64,000 nt of DNA from JASJBU01 sp963797085 (GTDB taxonomy: Bacteria; Pseudomonadota; Gammaproteobacteria; Chromatiales; Chromatiaceae), in the NCBI GenBank assembly GCA_963797085.1, contig CAWCOA010000001.1, positions 237,859-301,858 on the forward strand. Direction: 5' to 3'. The notes under the pieces are model-generated. The model did no database searches, was not told where the DNA came from, and was given only the letters and a program-made list of their open reading frames with translations. Position 1 is the first letter of the stretch. Every line of letters begins with the position of its first letter. The translations under genes and the position numbers were made by a program. Of this stretch, positions 18,162-27,420 are shown piece after piece.

Positions 18162-18397
18162 CTTATTTTGTTGGCTATCCGAGCTGGAAATCCGGGTTAA
18201 CCGGCCAGCCTCTGCTCTGTGCTATTGCCTAACCAGCTCACACTGCAACTGTTGATGTCAGTGGCCTTATACGGCTCGCCATGCACTCCATGCATATTGG
18301 ATTCACAGTAATCTCAACTCACATCGAGTTGAATATTCGGTAATAAATTATAAATAAGTTTAATCATGCTATAGTAACTACCATGAAATATTGTAAA

Positions 18398-18415
18398 ATT
18401 AAACAATAGTTTAAT
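18398..18415. promoter_or_regulatory. Inverted-repeat operator overlapping the hipB start codon
   Basis: A perfect palindrome ATTAAAC-AATA-GTTTAAT whose right arm runs into the ATG of hipB (A and T of the start codon are arm bases). A third GTTTAAT copy lies at 18358-18364, 51 bp upstream, and a TATAGT -10-like hexamer at 18370-18375 lies between. HipB-type antitoxins bind such repeats to repress their own operon; binding here is inferred. No Shine-Dalgarno sequence fits between the palindrome and the ATG. Confidence 0.55.
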
Positions 18416-18716
18416 GTCTGGTCATATTAAGGCACTGATCAACCAGCTCGTTAAGACTGCCAGGTCTCGTGGACTGACCCAAGCACAGCTGGCGAAAATG
18501 GCCGGCCTGACGGCTGTCGGATTAAGCAAGGCCAAGAGCAGGGGAGACATTCGTGCTTCCACCTTAGAACAATTGGCTGTGCAGCTGGATCTTGAACTGG
18601 CTTTGATTCCGAGTCGTTCCCGAGAAAAAGCAGCTGAAGCCATTAAATCCGGAGTTTTCTTCCAGACTACAGGCGACGAGGCAGCTTCCCGTCAGTTGGA
18701 AGAGAAAGAGAAATAG
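18414..18716 (+). CDS. HipB-like XRE antitoxin/repressor
   Basis: A 100-residue protein with an XRE-type helix-turn-helix at residues 8-62 (ARSRGLTQAQLAKMAGLTAV, then GLSKAKSRGDIRASTLEQLA). A polar C-terminal tail could reach the partner kinase. It is followed after 2 bp by hipA, the standard antitoxin-toxin order. The start codon lies in an AT-rich palindrome and has no clear ribosome site, so translation may be leaderless or start on an unusual transcript end. In this family HipB neutralises HipA and autoregulates the operon. Confidence 0.8.
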   Translation: MSGHIKALINQLVKTARSRGLTQAQLAKMAGLTAVGLSKAKSRGDIRASTLEQLAVQLDLELALIPSRSREKAAEAIKSGVFFQTTGDEAASRQLEEKEK

Positions 18717-18718
18717 GC

Positions 18719-20239
18719 ATGGAACGCAACCAGCATGCGGTGATCTGGACTCGACTCTCCGGGATACCTGAGAAAATGGGGGATCTGGTTTTGGCAGGTG
18801 AACAGACCTCCTTTACTTATACAAAAGAGTACCTGGCATCCGGTCTTGCGGGATTCTGCCTATTGGGTGATGGCGCTATCTGGGGCACGGATACACTGAC
18901 CTATCCAATCAGCGAACGCATACCGTTGTTTCCCCGCCTGCTGACCCTGGTTCCGGGCAACACCCCCCGCAACCTGCAACGCAGGCATTATCTTGATCTG
19001 TTACGCGCCAGACTGGGAAAAGAGCCGTCACCTGGTGTCGAAACGGAGTGGCAATTACTGACCCTGGGTGGGCACGGCGGCATCGGGCATATCGATGTTT
19101 TCTCGGACGATATCGCTGCTGATAGATGGTATAACTCCGGCTCCGATTCCCAGGATGCCATCGCAATGGGTGCGGTTTCCGATGATCGTGGAAAAGAGAA
19201 AAAGAACAATCCATCAGGAACGATTTCGCCTGACCCACAGGGAAGAGGGAAATGGCGGGATTCGGGAACGATTTCACCTGACCCACAGGGAGGTGGGAAA
19301 TGGCGGGAATCGTCGGGAACGATTTCGTCAGATACTCGCTCCCAGCTTTGGCGCATGCTGAAACGGAATGTGTTGGACGAGAACGTCGAATTTGACTCGT
19401 TGTTGGTGGAGGAGGCACTGGGACCGACCCCCTCTGTGGGAGGCATGATCCCAAAGCTGCTGGTGTCCATTGCGCTGGATGAGGCAAGGCCTGTGCTTTT
19501 CCCCCCCGGTGCGAAAGATAAGCTTGAGGTGGTCCTCAAGATTGAACCGCCAGAGTACCAAGGATTGCTTGATTTGGAAGCACTCTGCCTGGATGTCCAT
19601 CGTGAAGCAGGGTTCGAGGTACCTGCATACCATCGTTTCGACGTTGACGAGCTGCATTTTCTGGCTGTAGAACGTTTTGACCAGGTCGATGACAAACCAC
19701 TCCCAATGGAATCATTGTTTTCCGTGATTGCCACCGGTAATCACAGGTTTCGTGAAACAGGCGATATCCTGCTGGATGAACTTGGGGGGATTCTCACTCG
19801 TCTGGGCGAGATTGCTGGATTGGATGCAAATACCGGTGCAGAGTTGTACCGCCGGATGTTGATGGCGCTACTGACCGGCAACGGCGACCTCCATCTGGAT
19901 AATATCGCCTTGCTTGGCGGCCTGTCAGACTGCCGGTTGACGCCGATCTACGATCCGGCGCCCATGCGTGCCTGGCCGCGGCATAATCTGGTCAGTGCGA
20001 TTCCATTCGACCCGTCTGCATACCCTGACCATGGCGCTTTCTTTGTCGAATTGGGCAGCTCTTTCAGCTTGTCATTGGATAAGGTGCGGCAGTGTATCGA
20101 TGATGCACTGGATATCACAGCGTCCTATGCTGAACGGGTGATGCAACTGCACCGGGTGCCATTGCGGCAACGGAGTCAATTGGTGGATATCGTGCATAAG
20201 GAACGCCTTCTTTTGGCAAAGCACAGCCATCGAATCTAG
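18719..20239 (+). CDS. HipA-like serine/threonine kinase toxin with internal repeat insert
   Basis: A 506-residue HipA-family kinase. Visible elements are the Gly-rich loop equivalent SVGGMIPK (about 241-248), a DEARPVLF/VVLKIEP Lys-containing strand, the catalytic-loop motif GNGDLHLDN (D-x-H-x-x-N, about 387-395) and the metal-binding YDPAP (about 411-415). Members phosphorylate tRNA synthetases such as GltX and halt translation; the target here is unknown. It is longer than the common 430-440 residues. Most of the excess is a low-complexity insert at about 160-205 that contains two copies of SGTISPDPQG-x-GKWR and part of a third, encoded by a tandem DNA repeat. The frame is open throughout. 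Confidence 0.82.
   Translation: MERNQHAVIWTRLSGIPEKMGDLVLAGEQTSFTYTKEYLASGLAGFCLLGDGAIWGTDTLTYPISERIPLFPRLLTLVPGNTPRNLQRRHYLDLLRARLGKEPSPGVETEWQLLTLGGHGGIGHIDVFSDDIAADRWYNSGSDSQDAIAMGAVSDDRGKEKKNNPSGTISPDPQGRGKWRDSGTISPDPQGGGKWRESSGTISSDTRSQLWRMLKRNVLDENVEFDSLLVEEALGPTPSVGGMIPKLLVSIALDEARPVLFPPGAKDKLEVVLKIEPPEYQGLLDLEALCLDVHREAGFEVPAYHRFDVDELHFLAVERFDQVDDKPLPMESLFSVIATGNHRFRETGDILLDELGGILTRLGEIAGLDANTGAELYRRMLMALLTGNGDLHLDNIALLGGLSDCRLTPIYDPAPMRAWPRHNLVSAIPFDPSAYPDHGAFFVELGSSFSLSLDKVRQCIDDALDITASYAERVMQLHRVPLRQRSQLVDIVHKERLLLAKHSHRI
19217..19335 (+). repeat. Tandem repeat inside hipA
   Basis: Units begin with GGAACGATTTC at 19217, 19265 and 19316 (periods 48 and 51 bp; the third is partial). 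The first two share TGACCCACAGGGA and GGGAAATGGCGGGA. Both periods are multiples of three, so the kinase frame is kept. The composition looks like an interspersed intergenic repeat that landed in a coding sequence rather than a protein domain. Confidence 0.8.
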
Positions 20240-20295
20240 CACTCGCAGTTGACCGCTGAGTGCGCTCTTCAATATTCAGAGAACAGCTTGTCTGA

Positions 20296-21180
20296 TCAGT
20301 TGGATGAAGGATTTAACAGTTTGCTACCCATTCTCACGCCCAACGGGCCTCTTGGCAGGAGAAGGCTGATTTGCCCGCCATTTCTCAGCAGATTGACCTG
20401 GATGTAGTCGCCAAGCTCTCCTTCTGTGGTGGCATCCCGTAATTCAGACCAGCTGAATATCCGATTATCACCATAATCGAGGATGACATCGCCATCCTGG
20501 ACACCCGCCTGCTCAGCCGGCGACCCGGGAATCACGGAAGTAACGACCACGCGGTTTGGCTGCCCCAGGGTGTAAAGATAACGATCGTAGTCATCATCAC
20601 CGATTTCGGAACGCACCACCGGTCCTGCGTCGTTGAGTTCTCGCAGGGCGTCGAAATAGGCTTGTTCACCGAATGTCCCGTCGCGAATCGCCCGGTCCCG
20701 CATTTCGAGCTGCTGCATATCGTGTGAGTTCTTCTGCTTGACGATCTTAGCCGCGAGCTGCGGGTCGATGCCGTTATTTACCAGGGCCGCTACACTTAAT
20801 ATTCCGCTGGGATTTTCTGGTGTATCTGTGGATTCTTTAGCGCTGGTCTCAGTGCCTGGAGCAACGCCACTGTTTTGATCCGTGGTGGTGGCGATCTCTT
20901 CCAGCAATTCAAGACGGCTTTCTAATTCGATGACTTGGTTTTCCAGCTGATAGGCCCAATCCCGGTAATGATTCAGCTCTTCTTCAAGCGCCTCGACATG
21001 CTTGCCGAGTTCGCCAGCGGAAGTGTCGATGACTGGCTCCGAGCCTGCTGCTGTAGTGCTTTGAGTCATATTTATGGTTGCTGGTTGAGACTCGGTCTGA
21101 CTGAAAGATGAAAACAGCAATGCGCCTGCCACAGCGCCAGTGGTCAGAATACCGATTCCGCCGATGATATTACGAGTCAT
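20296..21180 (-). CDS. Membrane-anchored periplasmic PDZ protein
   Basis: A 294-residue protein. An N-terminal span (IIGGIGILTTGAVAGALLF, 4-23) anchors a periplasmic part: a coiled coil at about 57-97 (LGKHVEALEEELNHYRDWAY onward), a linker, and a C-terminal PDZ domain (about 205-285: VVTSVIPGSPAEQAGVQDGDVILDYG, split here as VVTSVIPGSPAEQAG and VQDGDVILDYG). No protease domain is present, so it is a scaffold or adaptor rather than a DegP/Tsp enzyme. It is divergent from the DUF1499 gene. The substrate or partner is not evident. Confidence 0.8.
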   Translation of the reverse strand: MTRNIIGGIGILTTGAVAGALLFSSFSQTESQPATINMTQSTTAAGSEPVIDTSAGELGKHVEALEEELNHYRDWAYQLENQVIELESRLELLEEIATTTDQNSGVAPGTETSAKESTDTPENPSGILSVAALVNNGIDPQLAAKIVKQKNSHDMQQLEMRDRAIRDGTFGEQAYFDALRELNDAGPVVRSEIGDDDYDRYLYTLGQPNRVVVTSVIPGSPAEQAGVQDGDVILDYGDNRIFSWSELRDATTEGELGDYIQVNLLRNGGQISLLLPRGPLGVRMGSKLLNPSSN

Positions 21181-21309
21181 GGAAAGTCCTTTCGTTTAGC
21201 CTGAACTTCGCAAACATAATCAATAGCTGCAACTCGTAGAATAGACAGATTGATGATACTCAGGTTCAATTGTCAGTTCTTCCCCAGATAACATCGGAAC
21301 AGAGGAATT

Positions 21310-21777
21310 ATGAAATGGTTATTGTTAGTCTTGACGTTGCCCTTTCTGCTGGCGGCTGGCGCACTGTTTTCCAACCATCCTCCATTGTTGGAACCCCCCG
21401 GTCCATTCGCCCGCCTGAAGCTTTATCTGACTCGCAATGTCGCTCAGACTCGTGTCGATCATGTTCAGTCGGAGCTGCGTCCCATACATCTCGAGCTGCC
21501 AGTCGAAGAAGCGGTGGCAGCGGTCATACATGCCATGCACCAGCTGCATTGGACTGAAATCAGCCAAGAGCCCGGGGTTCTCCGTGCGCAGGTTACAACC
21601 CGATGGCTAGGCTTCACCGACGATGTAGAAGTGCACCTGGAGCCAGTTGGAAACGGCATACAGGTTCAGGCCAGATCCAGCTCTAGGGTAGGGCAGGGAG
21701 ATTTTGCCGCCAATACCAGGCATATCCTTGACCTGTTCGACACTTTGCATGAGGCTCGCAGTCTGCCGTCATTGTAA
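21310..21777 (+). CDS. DUF1499 family secreted protein
   Basis: A 155-residue protein with an N-terminal signal/anchor (WLLLVLTLPFLLAAGALF) and a DUF1499 domain. Conserved marks are the HWTEISQEPGVLRAQ strand, WLGFTDDVEV, and the C-terminal ARSSSRVGQGDFAANTRHI motif. The family is widespread in proteobacteria and plants, usually membrane-associated, and without an assigned activity. GAGGAATT precedes the ATG as a plausible ribosome site. Confidence 0.8.
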   Translation: MKWLLLVLTLPFLLAAGALFSNHPPLLEPPGPFARLKLYLTRNVAQTRVDHVQSELRPIHLELPVEEAVAAVIHAMHQLHWTEISQEPGVLRAQVTTRWLGFTDDVEVHLEPVGNGIQVQARSSSRVGQGDFAANTRHILDLFDTLHEARSLPSL

Positions 21778-22078
21778 AATGGCAAACTGAAATTTGCACA
21801 TCGATAATGACACCCATGATTCGCACCGCTGCCCAGCAATCTACCAACAGTGTGACAAGAAATATCAAAGGCTTGATTTAGGTGGAGAACATGGCAAGAG
21901 TTTGTGCGTGAATGAGCGCCGAAACAGATGAGTGTGCCAAAACTCTAGCGGTGTTTTGTCTTGATGGTATGGGGGTGAAATGTGGACTGTATAATCTTTG
22001 TTCGCATGACAGGAACTCCGATTATGCCTGTCGGTCTCAATATTTAATCCATTGCCAGAGAAGGGAGGTTCACCAACC
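21778..22078. other. Intergenic region
   Basis: A 301-bp spacer. I see no gene or clear regulatory structure. A GGGAGG ribosome site at its right end serves the Lon-N gene. Confidence 0.4.
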
Positions 22079-22732
22079 ATGTCACTTTCGCCCTTCAGCC
22101 CAAAATTCAGTGAACTGCCTTCGACATTGCCGGTATTCCCTCTGCAGCATGTTATCGTGATGCCGGGTGCTGAACTGCCGTTGAATATCTTCGAACCACG
22201 CTATCTGAGGATGGTGGATGATGCCATGAGAACCCACCGTATGATCGGCATGGTGCAGCCAGACCCACTTGGTCACGGGGATCCACTGCCGCTCTATGGT
22301 ACCGGTTGTGCGGGACGGATTACTTCCTATAGCGAAACTACTGACGGGCGTATTGTCCTGACCTTGACCGGGCTGATTCGTTTTCATGTCAAACAGGAAT
22401 TATCCAGCATTCGCGGCTATCGCGTTGTTATTCCCGGGTGGGAGGATTTCGCCTCCGATCTGAACTTCGACAGCCCCGAGATCCTTGACCGTGGCCATTT
22501 TGTCGAGGTGTTGCACCAATTTCTTCAGGAAAGGAACCTGGAGGTGGATTGGCAGGCTCTGGAGCAGCTGTCGGACATGACTCTGGTGCATATACTGGCC
22601 ACCCTGCTGCCCCTGGATGGTGCGGATAAGCAGACTATCTTAGAAACAATGGATCTCAATCAGCGCGCCGATGCACTCTTGGCCTCCCTGGAGATCTCCA
22701 GTCAGCAGGGGGGCAAGCCCTTACGCCATTGA
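22079..22732 (+). CDS. Lon substrate-binding-domain protein
   Basis: A 217-residue protein of the COG2802 type: the LON N-terminal substrate-recognition domain (LPVFPLQHVIVMPGAELPL, NIFEPRYLRMVDDAM, GTGCAGRITSY) without the AAA+ or protease domains of Lon. The ATG at 22079 is preferred over a TTG at 22052 because AGGGAGG lies about 12 nt upstream. These stand-alone proteins are common in gammaproteobacteria; their role is unproven, with substrate delivery or regulation suggested. Confidence 0.85.
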   Translation: MSLSPFSPKFSELPSTLPVFPLQHVIVMPGAELPLNIFEPRYLRMVDDAMRTHRMIGMVQPDPLGHGDPLPLYGTGCAGRITSYSETTDGRIVLTLTGLIRFHVKQELSSIRGYRVVIPGWEDFASDLNFDSPEILDRGHFVEVLHQFLQERNLEVDWQALEQLSDMTLVHILATLLPLDGADKQTILETMDLNQRADALLASLEISSQQGGKPLRH

Positions 22733-22750
22733 AGCACGGAATGGCGCGGT

Positions 22751-24511
22751 TCATGCTACAGCGAGGATCACCCCGGTGCCTGGGTGTGTGTGATAACTCT
22801 TCCGAGCGAAGGGTATGTTACTCAGGCCGAAGGCGTTGACTTCGAAAGAGAGCCCATCTACCAGCACTTTCCACTCCCCTGCAGGGAGATGGAAATCAAC
22901 ACCCTTATGACTGCCATTGAGCAATACGACTAGCAGGTGTATTTTATCCCTCTGGCCGAATAGTTCCTTTCCCGGGGGCCGTAACACAAAGCCGATGGCA
23001 TTGACATTGTCATGGTGTGGATAACCGGTTGGATATATCCAGTCGATATCCCAGCGATCACTCTTGTTGTCGTTAGCTTTGAGGTGGCGGGTATAGCTAA
23101 AGTGTGGGAGCTGTTTTCTGATCGTGATCAGGCGCGCCACCGCCTCAAGTAGTTCATGGTGTTTTTTGGCGTTACCCCAATCTATCTGGTTGAGGTCGGG
23201 GCGGTTGTAGCTGTTGTGATGACCCTGCTTGGAGTACATCAGTTCGGTACCCTCTCCCAGCATGGGCACACCCTGGGAGGTCAAAAGCAGGATAACCCCC
23301 AGAAACAGGCGGTGCTTGTCTGCGTCCACTGAGTCAGCGAGGGTTTTACCGTCGTGGCTGGACAGGTAATTGATGGATTGCTGGGGTCTGACCGCCCAGC
23401 CACCATCCTTGACATGGCTGCCGGCGATGGCACGCATCAGGCGGTCTCGATTCTGCTGGTCGCCACGACCGCGGATAAAGGTTTTACCCGGTTCACGGAA
23501 ATCATCATTCCAAATCGCCCAACGGGTTGGTGCAAAATCACCATGCATGTCGTCTTTGCCCCATTGGGTTCCACCCAGCGCCCAGGGTTCGGCGATGAGA
23601 TAGATACGCTCGGGCAACCGCCGGTCGATCTCCAGCATGGTCTGTTTGTCATGCAATGCACCCAGGTCAAAACGAAAACCGTCAAAGCGATAGTTGTCCA
23701 CCAGATCTTCGAGGGTCTCCAGTATCATCTCTCTGATTACCGGATGCTCGGTTTGGATGGTCGGGCCGCAGCCGGAGCCATGACAGAAATCCCCGTTGTC
23801 ATGCTTGCGGTAAACAATATCATTGCCCCACGCCTTTACCAGCAACTCTCCACCATGATTGAAAACCACATCCAGCAGCACTGGGATTCCACGACCGTGT
23901 AGTTTGTCCACCAGTGCCATAACTTCACGGTTCACTTCGTTCTTGTTCAGCGCCAGGTCGTCGCGCATGGCACGAAATGAGGTCGAAAAATAACCCCAGT
24001 CCTGCCCAAGCTTCTGGCTGTGGGCATGCAGCGGCAGAAACTCAACAGCAACCTTGAGGCGTTGCAGGTGTCCCAGGATGCTCGGCGAGCTGGCCCCGGC
24101 GTAGGTTCCTCGGTGAGTTTCATCAGTGACCTTGGCACTTGCATGGCGGCTCAGCGCAGGTAGGTGAGTTTCGTAGATCACGATCTGACTGAAGGGCGGC
24201 GCCTTGAACTTAGTGTGTCTGTGCTTGTACGAGAGATCACTGAAATACGATTTAAGCTTTTTATGATGTCGCTCTGTGCGAGGTGCCAGGGGATCGGCGA
24301 TATGGTAGGTATCCCCATTACACCTTACCTCGAAGTGGTAAGCAAGGCCATGCAAGTCCCGGTAAGGCAGGCGAAGTCGTGCAGTCCAGTTGCCACCCTG
24401 GCCTTTGCGCATCGGCCAGGGTCTTTTCTGGCCCTCAACGATCAGGCATACGGCATCCGCTTCAGGTTGATAAAAGTTGATATGAGGCCTGCGCCAAAAC
24501 AACCACGACAT
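22751..24511 (-). CDS. GH13 alpha-glucan hydrolase (pullulanase/isoamylase-like)
   Basis: A 586-residue GH13 enzyme. An N-terminal CBM48-like domain (1-95) precedes the TIM barrel, which starts at IYETHLPALSRHA. Catalytic residues are visible: DVVFNH at 214-219, nucleophile D282 (FRFDLGAL), acid/base E308 (IAEPW) and D387 (SSHDGKTL). A C-terminal beta domain follows. YETH and LIAEPW suit the debranching group (pullulanase type I, GlgX-like) rather than trehalohydrolase. The likely role is breaking alpha-1,6 links in glycogen or related storage glucan. No other glycogen gene lies nearby. It converges on the Lon-N gene with an 18-bp gap. Confidence 0.8.
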   Translation of the reverse strand: MSWLFWRRPHINFYQPEADAVCLIVEGQKRPWPMRKGQGGNWTARLRLPYRDLHGLAYHFEVRCNGDTYHIADPLAPRTERHHKKLKSYFSDLSYKHRHTKFKAPPFSQIVIYETHLPALSRHASAKVTDETHRGTYAGASSPSILGHLQRLKVAVEFLPLHAHSQKLGQDWGYFSTSFRAMRDDLALNKNEVNREVMALVDKLHGRGIPVLLDVVFNHGGELLVKAWGNDIVYRKHDNGDFCHGSGCGPTIQTEHPVIREMILETLEDLVDNYRFDGFRFDLGALHDKQTMLEIDRRLPERIYLIAEPWALGGTQWGKDDMHGDFAPTRWAIWNDDFREPGKTFIRGRGDQQNRDRLMRAIAGSHVKDGGWAVRPQQSINYLSSHDGKTLADSVDADKHRLFLGVILLLTSQGVPMLGEGTELMYSKQGHHNSYNRPDLNQIDWGNAKKHHELLEAVARLITIRKQLPHFSYTRHLKANDNKSDRWDIDWIYPTGYPHHDNVNAIGFVLRPPGKELFGQRDKIHLLVVLLNGSHKGVDFHLPAGEWKVLVDGLSFEVNAFGLSNIPFARKSYHTHPGTGVILAVA

Positions 24512-25016
24512 TGAACATTACCTCAGCTATTGAACCCAGACCTCATACCCGATGGGTATGTAGTCGGCCCCTGTTATTTTATTATTAATCGCTTGGATCT
24601 ATTTTTTTCTATTGTTTGGAAAAAAATCAAGGTTAGATTGCGTCTCCATAGATACTGAATTTAGTAGGGATATTTTTACATGCTGATATTCGAAAATTAT
24701 CTGTTGGTGGATTATCAACTGAATTAAACATGGTTAAAAGTAGGGTAGATCCTACTGACCGTGGATATAAAAGCAAACACATTATCTATAGGGGCAAACT
24801 GGTATGCGGATTGCGGGTTAAGTACGGCAAACATCATTCCGCTTTTAAATGTACACTTCAGACTATCGAAAAATAGTAGGCCGAGTCATGGACAGGATAA
24901 AAAGTCTTCCTGCACTGTAATGCGGCGGGTGGTTGGAGCCGGGAAGATCCGGGAACTATCTGGAATGTTTCGAGAGCTGGCTGCTCAGGCAAATTTCTCA
25001 AGATCTGCTGTGGTCC
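24512..25016. other. AT-rich intergenic region
   Basis: A 505-bp spacer between two minus-strand genes, strongly AT-rich at 24560-24740. It probably carries the promoter of the GH13 gene. An open frame on the plus strand from 24761 has no ribosome site and overlaps the patatin gene, so I do not call it. Confidence 0.4.
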
Positions 25017-25937
25017 TTACAATAGCCTCCTCAGTTGCTTGCGGAGTCGCTGCTTGCTGGAGTTCGCTTGTTGGTAGATGGTATCTGCCTTGTCAAAGTC
25101 CAGCACCCGGATGTCGTGGATCTCTGGCGTCAGGTAGATGGTTGGCGGCTGCCGTTTGAGTTGTTCTCGGGTGATCGAACTCTGCATGATGAGACTGGCG
25201 CCCATCGCTGCATCAAACAGCGAAGGTTTCAGATCCTCATCCGGTGTCCATTTGCCCTGTACGTCCACCGCAATGGTAATGTCACAATGCTCAAGCAACA
25301 GATCATAGGGGACCGGATTGGCTGCGCTGCCATCGACCAGGGCGCGCCCCTGGTGAATGATCGGTGTAAACAGGCCGGGTATCGCGATACTCGCCTGCAG
25401 GGCCGGGAACAGGTCACCCCGTTCGAATACCACCTGTTCCCGGTTCCAAAAGTCCGCCGCAACAATTTTTAATGGGATGTTCAGTTCTTCGAATGTGGAG
25501 CAATTGATCGCTTCCTGGATGAACTGGACAAATTTTTCCGTGCTCAGCAGTCCGCCATTGCCCAGTTCCGGGGCAACAAAACCGACCCATTTGAAGGCCT
25601 CCCAGCGGCCCAGGGCATCGGTAAAGCTTTCGTTCTCCTTGACCACCAGGTCATCGATCAGACTTCTGATTGCTTTGCCGGACATGCCGGATGCGTAGAG
25701 CACACCAATCACGGCCCCCATACTGCTTCCTGCGATTTGATCGAGGCGGATGTTCAGTTCGTCAAACAGTTCTACAATAGGGATGTGCGCCAATCCCCTG
25801 GCGCCGCCTGCTCCGAGTGCAAGGCCAATGCGTTTGTTTCGGCCTGTTTGAACGCAGGCTGAACCTAACAGAGTTGCCGCCAGCGCCGCCGATGAAAGTC
25901 CCAGAAACCTGCGGCGTGTGATACTTTGCTTGAACAT
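25017..25937 (-). CDS. Tat-exported patatin-like phospholipase lipoprotein
   Basis: A 306-residue protein from ATG 25937. The longer frame starting at 26012 would push the signal peptide inward, so I reject it. The N terminus SITRRRFLGLSSAALA is a twin-arginine signal, and LLGSAC (C28) is a lipobox, giving a Tat lipoprotein. The patatin domain carries the oxyanion motif GAGGARG, nucleophile S72 in GSSMG, and D202 in VDGSA, the Ser-Asp dyad of acyl hydrolases. Likely activity: lipid acyl hydrolysis at the periplasmic face. Its regulation is not evident. Confidence 0.88.
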   Translation of the reverse strand: MFKQSITRRRFLGLSSAALAATLLGSACVQTGRNKRIGLALGAGGARGLAHIPIVELFDELNIRLDQIAGSSMGAVIGVLYASGMSGKAIRSLIDDLVVKENESFTDALGRWEAFKWVGFVAPELGNGGLLSTEKFVQFIQEAINCSTFEELNIPLKIVAADFWNREQVVFERGDLFPALQASIAIPGLFTPIIHQGRALVDGSAANPVPYDLLLEHCDITIAVDVQGKWTPDEDLKPSLFDAAMGASLIMQSSITREQLKRQPPTIYLTPEIHDIRVLDFDKADTIYQQANSSKQRLRKQLRRLL

Positions 25938-26262
25938 AGCGATTTTCCGTTCTCGGTCGATTGGCAACTTGTTGTTTATCATTGAACCCAGAAGCTGCAT
26001 GGGGTTCAACATTCAATGTTTAGTCTGTGACGTCGCTAGCTGTGCGATACTGAATCAGCAGGCGATGGCTATGAAGTAACCGGGAATCCGATTCATCCAT
26101 CTCCGTCGGAGAGGTGGATCGAGTCCCTGCAATATTTTTGGGAAAATTTTCACAAAAAAGCCAGGGGGACTCAACATCTACTTGAGCATTGGTATGGGAA
26201 ACACCATAATCCCACGCTTTCCGGGTTCCTTATGACCCCAAATTGATCTGCAAGAGCACAAC
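25938..26262. other. Intergenic region between divergent genes
   Basis: A 325-bp spacer between the patatin gene and the pnt operon. It should hold both promoters. I see no riboswitch-like or repeated structure. Confidence 0.4.
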
Positions 26263-27360
26263 ATGAAGATTGGTGTAGCGAAAGAATCAGAAGCAGGAGA
26301 AAAGCGGGTTGCCCTGACGCCTGATGCAGTGAAGAAATTGACAGGCAAGGGATTCGAGATCCAGGTGGAGGCCGGTGCGGGCCTTGCTGCACATTTTTCG
26401 GATACGGATTATACGTCAGCGGGGGCTAGTATTGTCGACCGCAAAGCCGCGCTGTCAACAGAGATCGTGGCCAGGGTCCGTAAGCCTTCCTTGGAGGATG
26501 TCAGCGGATTGTCTGAGGGTTCCATACATATCAGTCTGACGGAGACCTGTGGTGATGATGAGGTCCTGAGTGCGATGCGCGACAAGAACGTGACGATTCT
26601 GTCGATGGAACGGATACCGCGTATCTCCCGCGCCCAGTCGATGGACGCGCTCTCTTCACAGAGTAACATTGCCGGTTATCGTGCGGTGATCGAAGCCGCC
26701 AGCTGTTATGGTCGCTTCCTGCCATTGATGATGACCTCAGCGGGCTCGGCAAAACCTGCCAGGGTGGTTATCCTTGGTGTGGGCGTGGCCGGACTGCAGG
26801 CGATTGCCACAGCCAGGCGCCTGGGAGGCGATGTCTACGCTTACGATATCCGCCCTGAGACCAAGGAGCAGATCGAATCCCTGGGTGCCAAGGCCATCGA
26901 ACTGGATGTAGGCGAGAGCGGCTCGGGCGAGGGTGGTTATGCCAAGGAGCTCTCCGATGAGGCCAAGGCCAGACAACAGGCGGCGCTGGCGGATGAGCTG
27001 AGCAAGGCCCATATTATCATCACCACGGCGCTGATTCCCTGTCGTCCGGCGCCGACCTTGATTACCGAGGATGTGGTCAAACGCATGCGCCAAGGTTCGG
27101 TGATCGTTGACCTGGCTGCAGCCAACGGCGGCAACTGTCCATTGACCGAGGCTGACAAGGTAGTCACTAAGCATGGCGTGATCTTCATCGGGCATACCAA
27201 CTATCCATCGATGATGCCATCCGATTCCAGCGCCTTCTACGCCGGCAACCTCACCAACCTGCTGAATATTATGGTAGATAAGACAGACGACGGCCTGACT
27301 CTGAAGAATCTCGACGAGGATGAGATCACCGAGGCGATGCAGGTCAGGGCAGATTCCTGA
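26263..27360 (+). CDS. pntAA: NAD(P) transhydrogenase alpha subunit, part 1
   Basis: A 365-residue soluble domain I of the proton-translocating transhydrogenase. It binds NAD(H): the Rossmann glycine motif is GVGVAGLQA at 172-180, preceded by RAQSMDALSSQ (123-133), a contact segment of the family, with YDIRPETKEQ after it. The enzyme transfers hydride between NADH and NADP+ using the proton gradient, mainly to supply NADPH. It starts a three-gene operon with pntAB (60 bp on) and pntB. The split of the alpha chain into AA and AB is common in alpha- and some gammaproteobacteria. Confidence 0.95.
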   Translation: MKIGVAKESEAGEKRVALTPDAVKKLTGKGFEIQVEAGAGLAAHFSDTDYTSAGASIVDRKAALSTEIVARVRKPSLEDVSGLSEGSIHISLTETCGDDEVLSAMRDKNVTILSMERIPRISRAQSMDALSSQSNIAGYRAVIEAASCYGRFLPLMMTSAGSAKPARVVILGVGVAGLQAIATARRLGGDVYAYDIRPETKEQIESLGAKAIELDVGESGSGEGGYAKELSDEAKARQQAALADELSKAHIIITTALIPCRPAPTLITEDVVKRMRQGSVIVDLAAANGGNCPLTEADKVVTKHGVIFIGHTNYPSMMPSDSSAFYAGNLTNLLNIMVDKTDDGLTLKNLDEDEITEAMQVRADS

Positions 27361-27420
27361 TCAATGTCGTCAATAACGATTTTCCGGCGCAGACTTTGAC
27401 GCCCAAAAGGGAGCACTCCA

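Noticed and set aside
22052..22078. TTG start for the Lon-N protein
   Set aside because: The ATG at 22079 has a good AGGGAGG site and fits the family N terminus better.
24761..25159. 132-codon plus-strand frame
   Set aside because: Starts at GTG without a ribosome site and runs antisense into the patatin gene.
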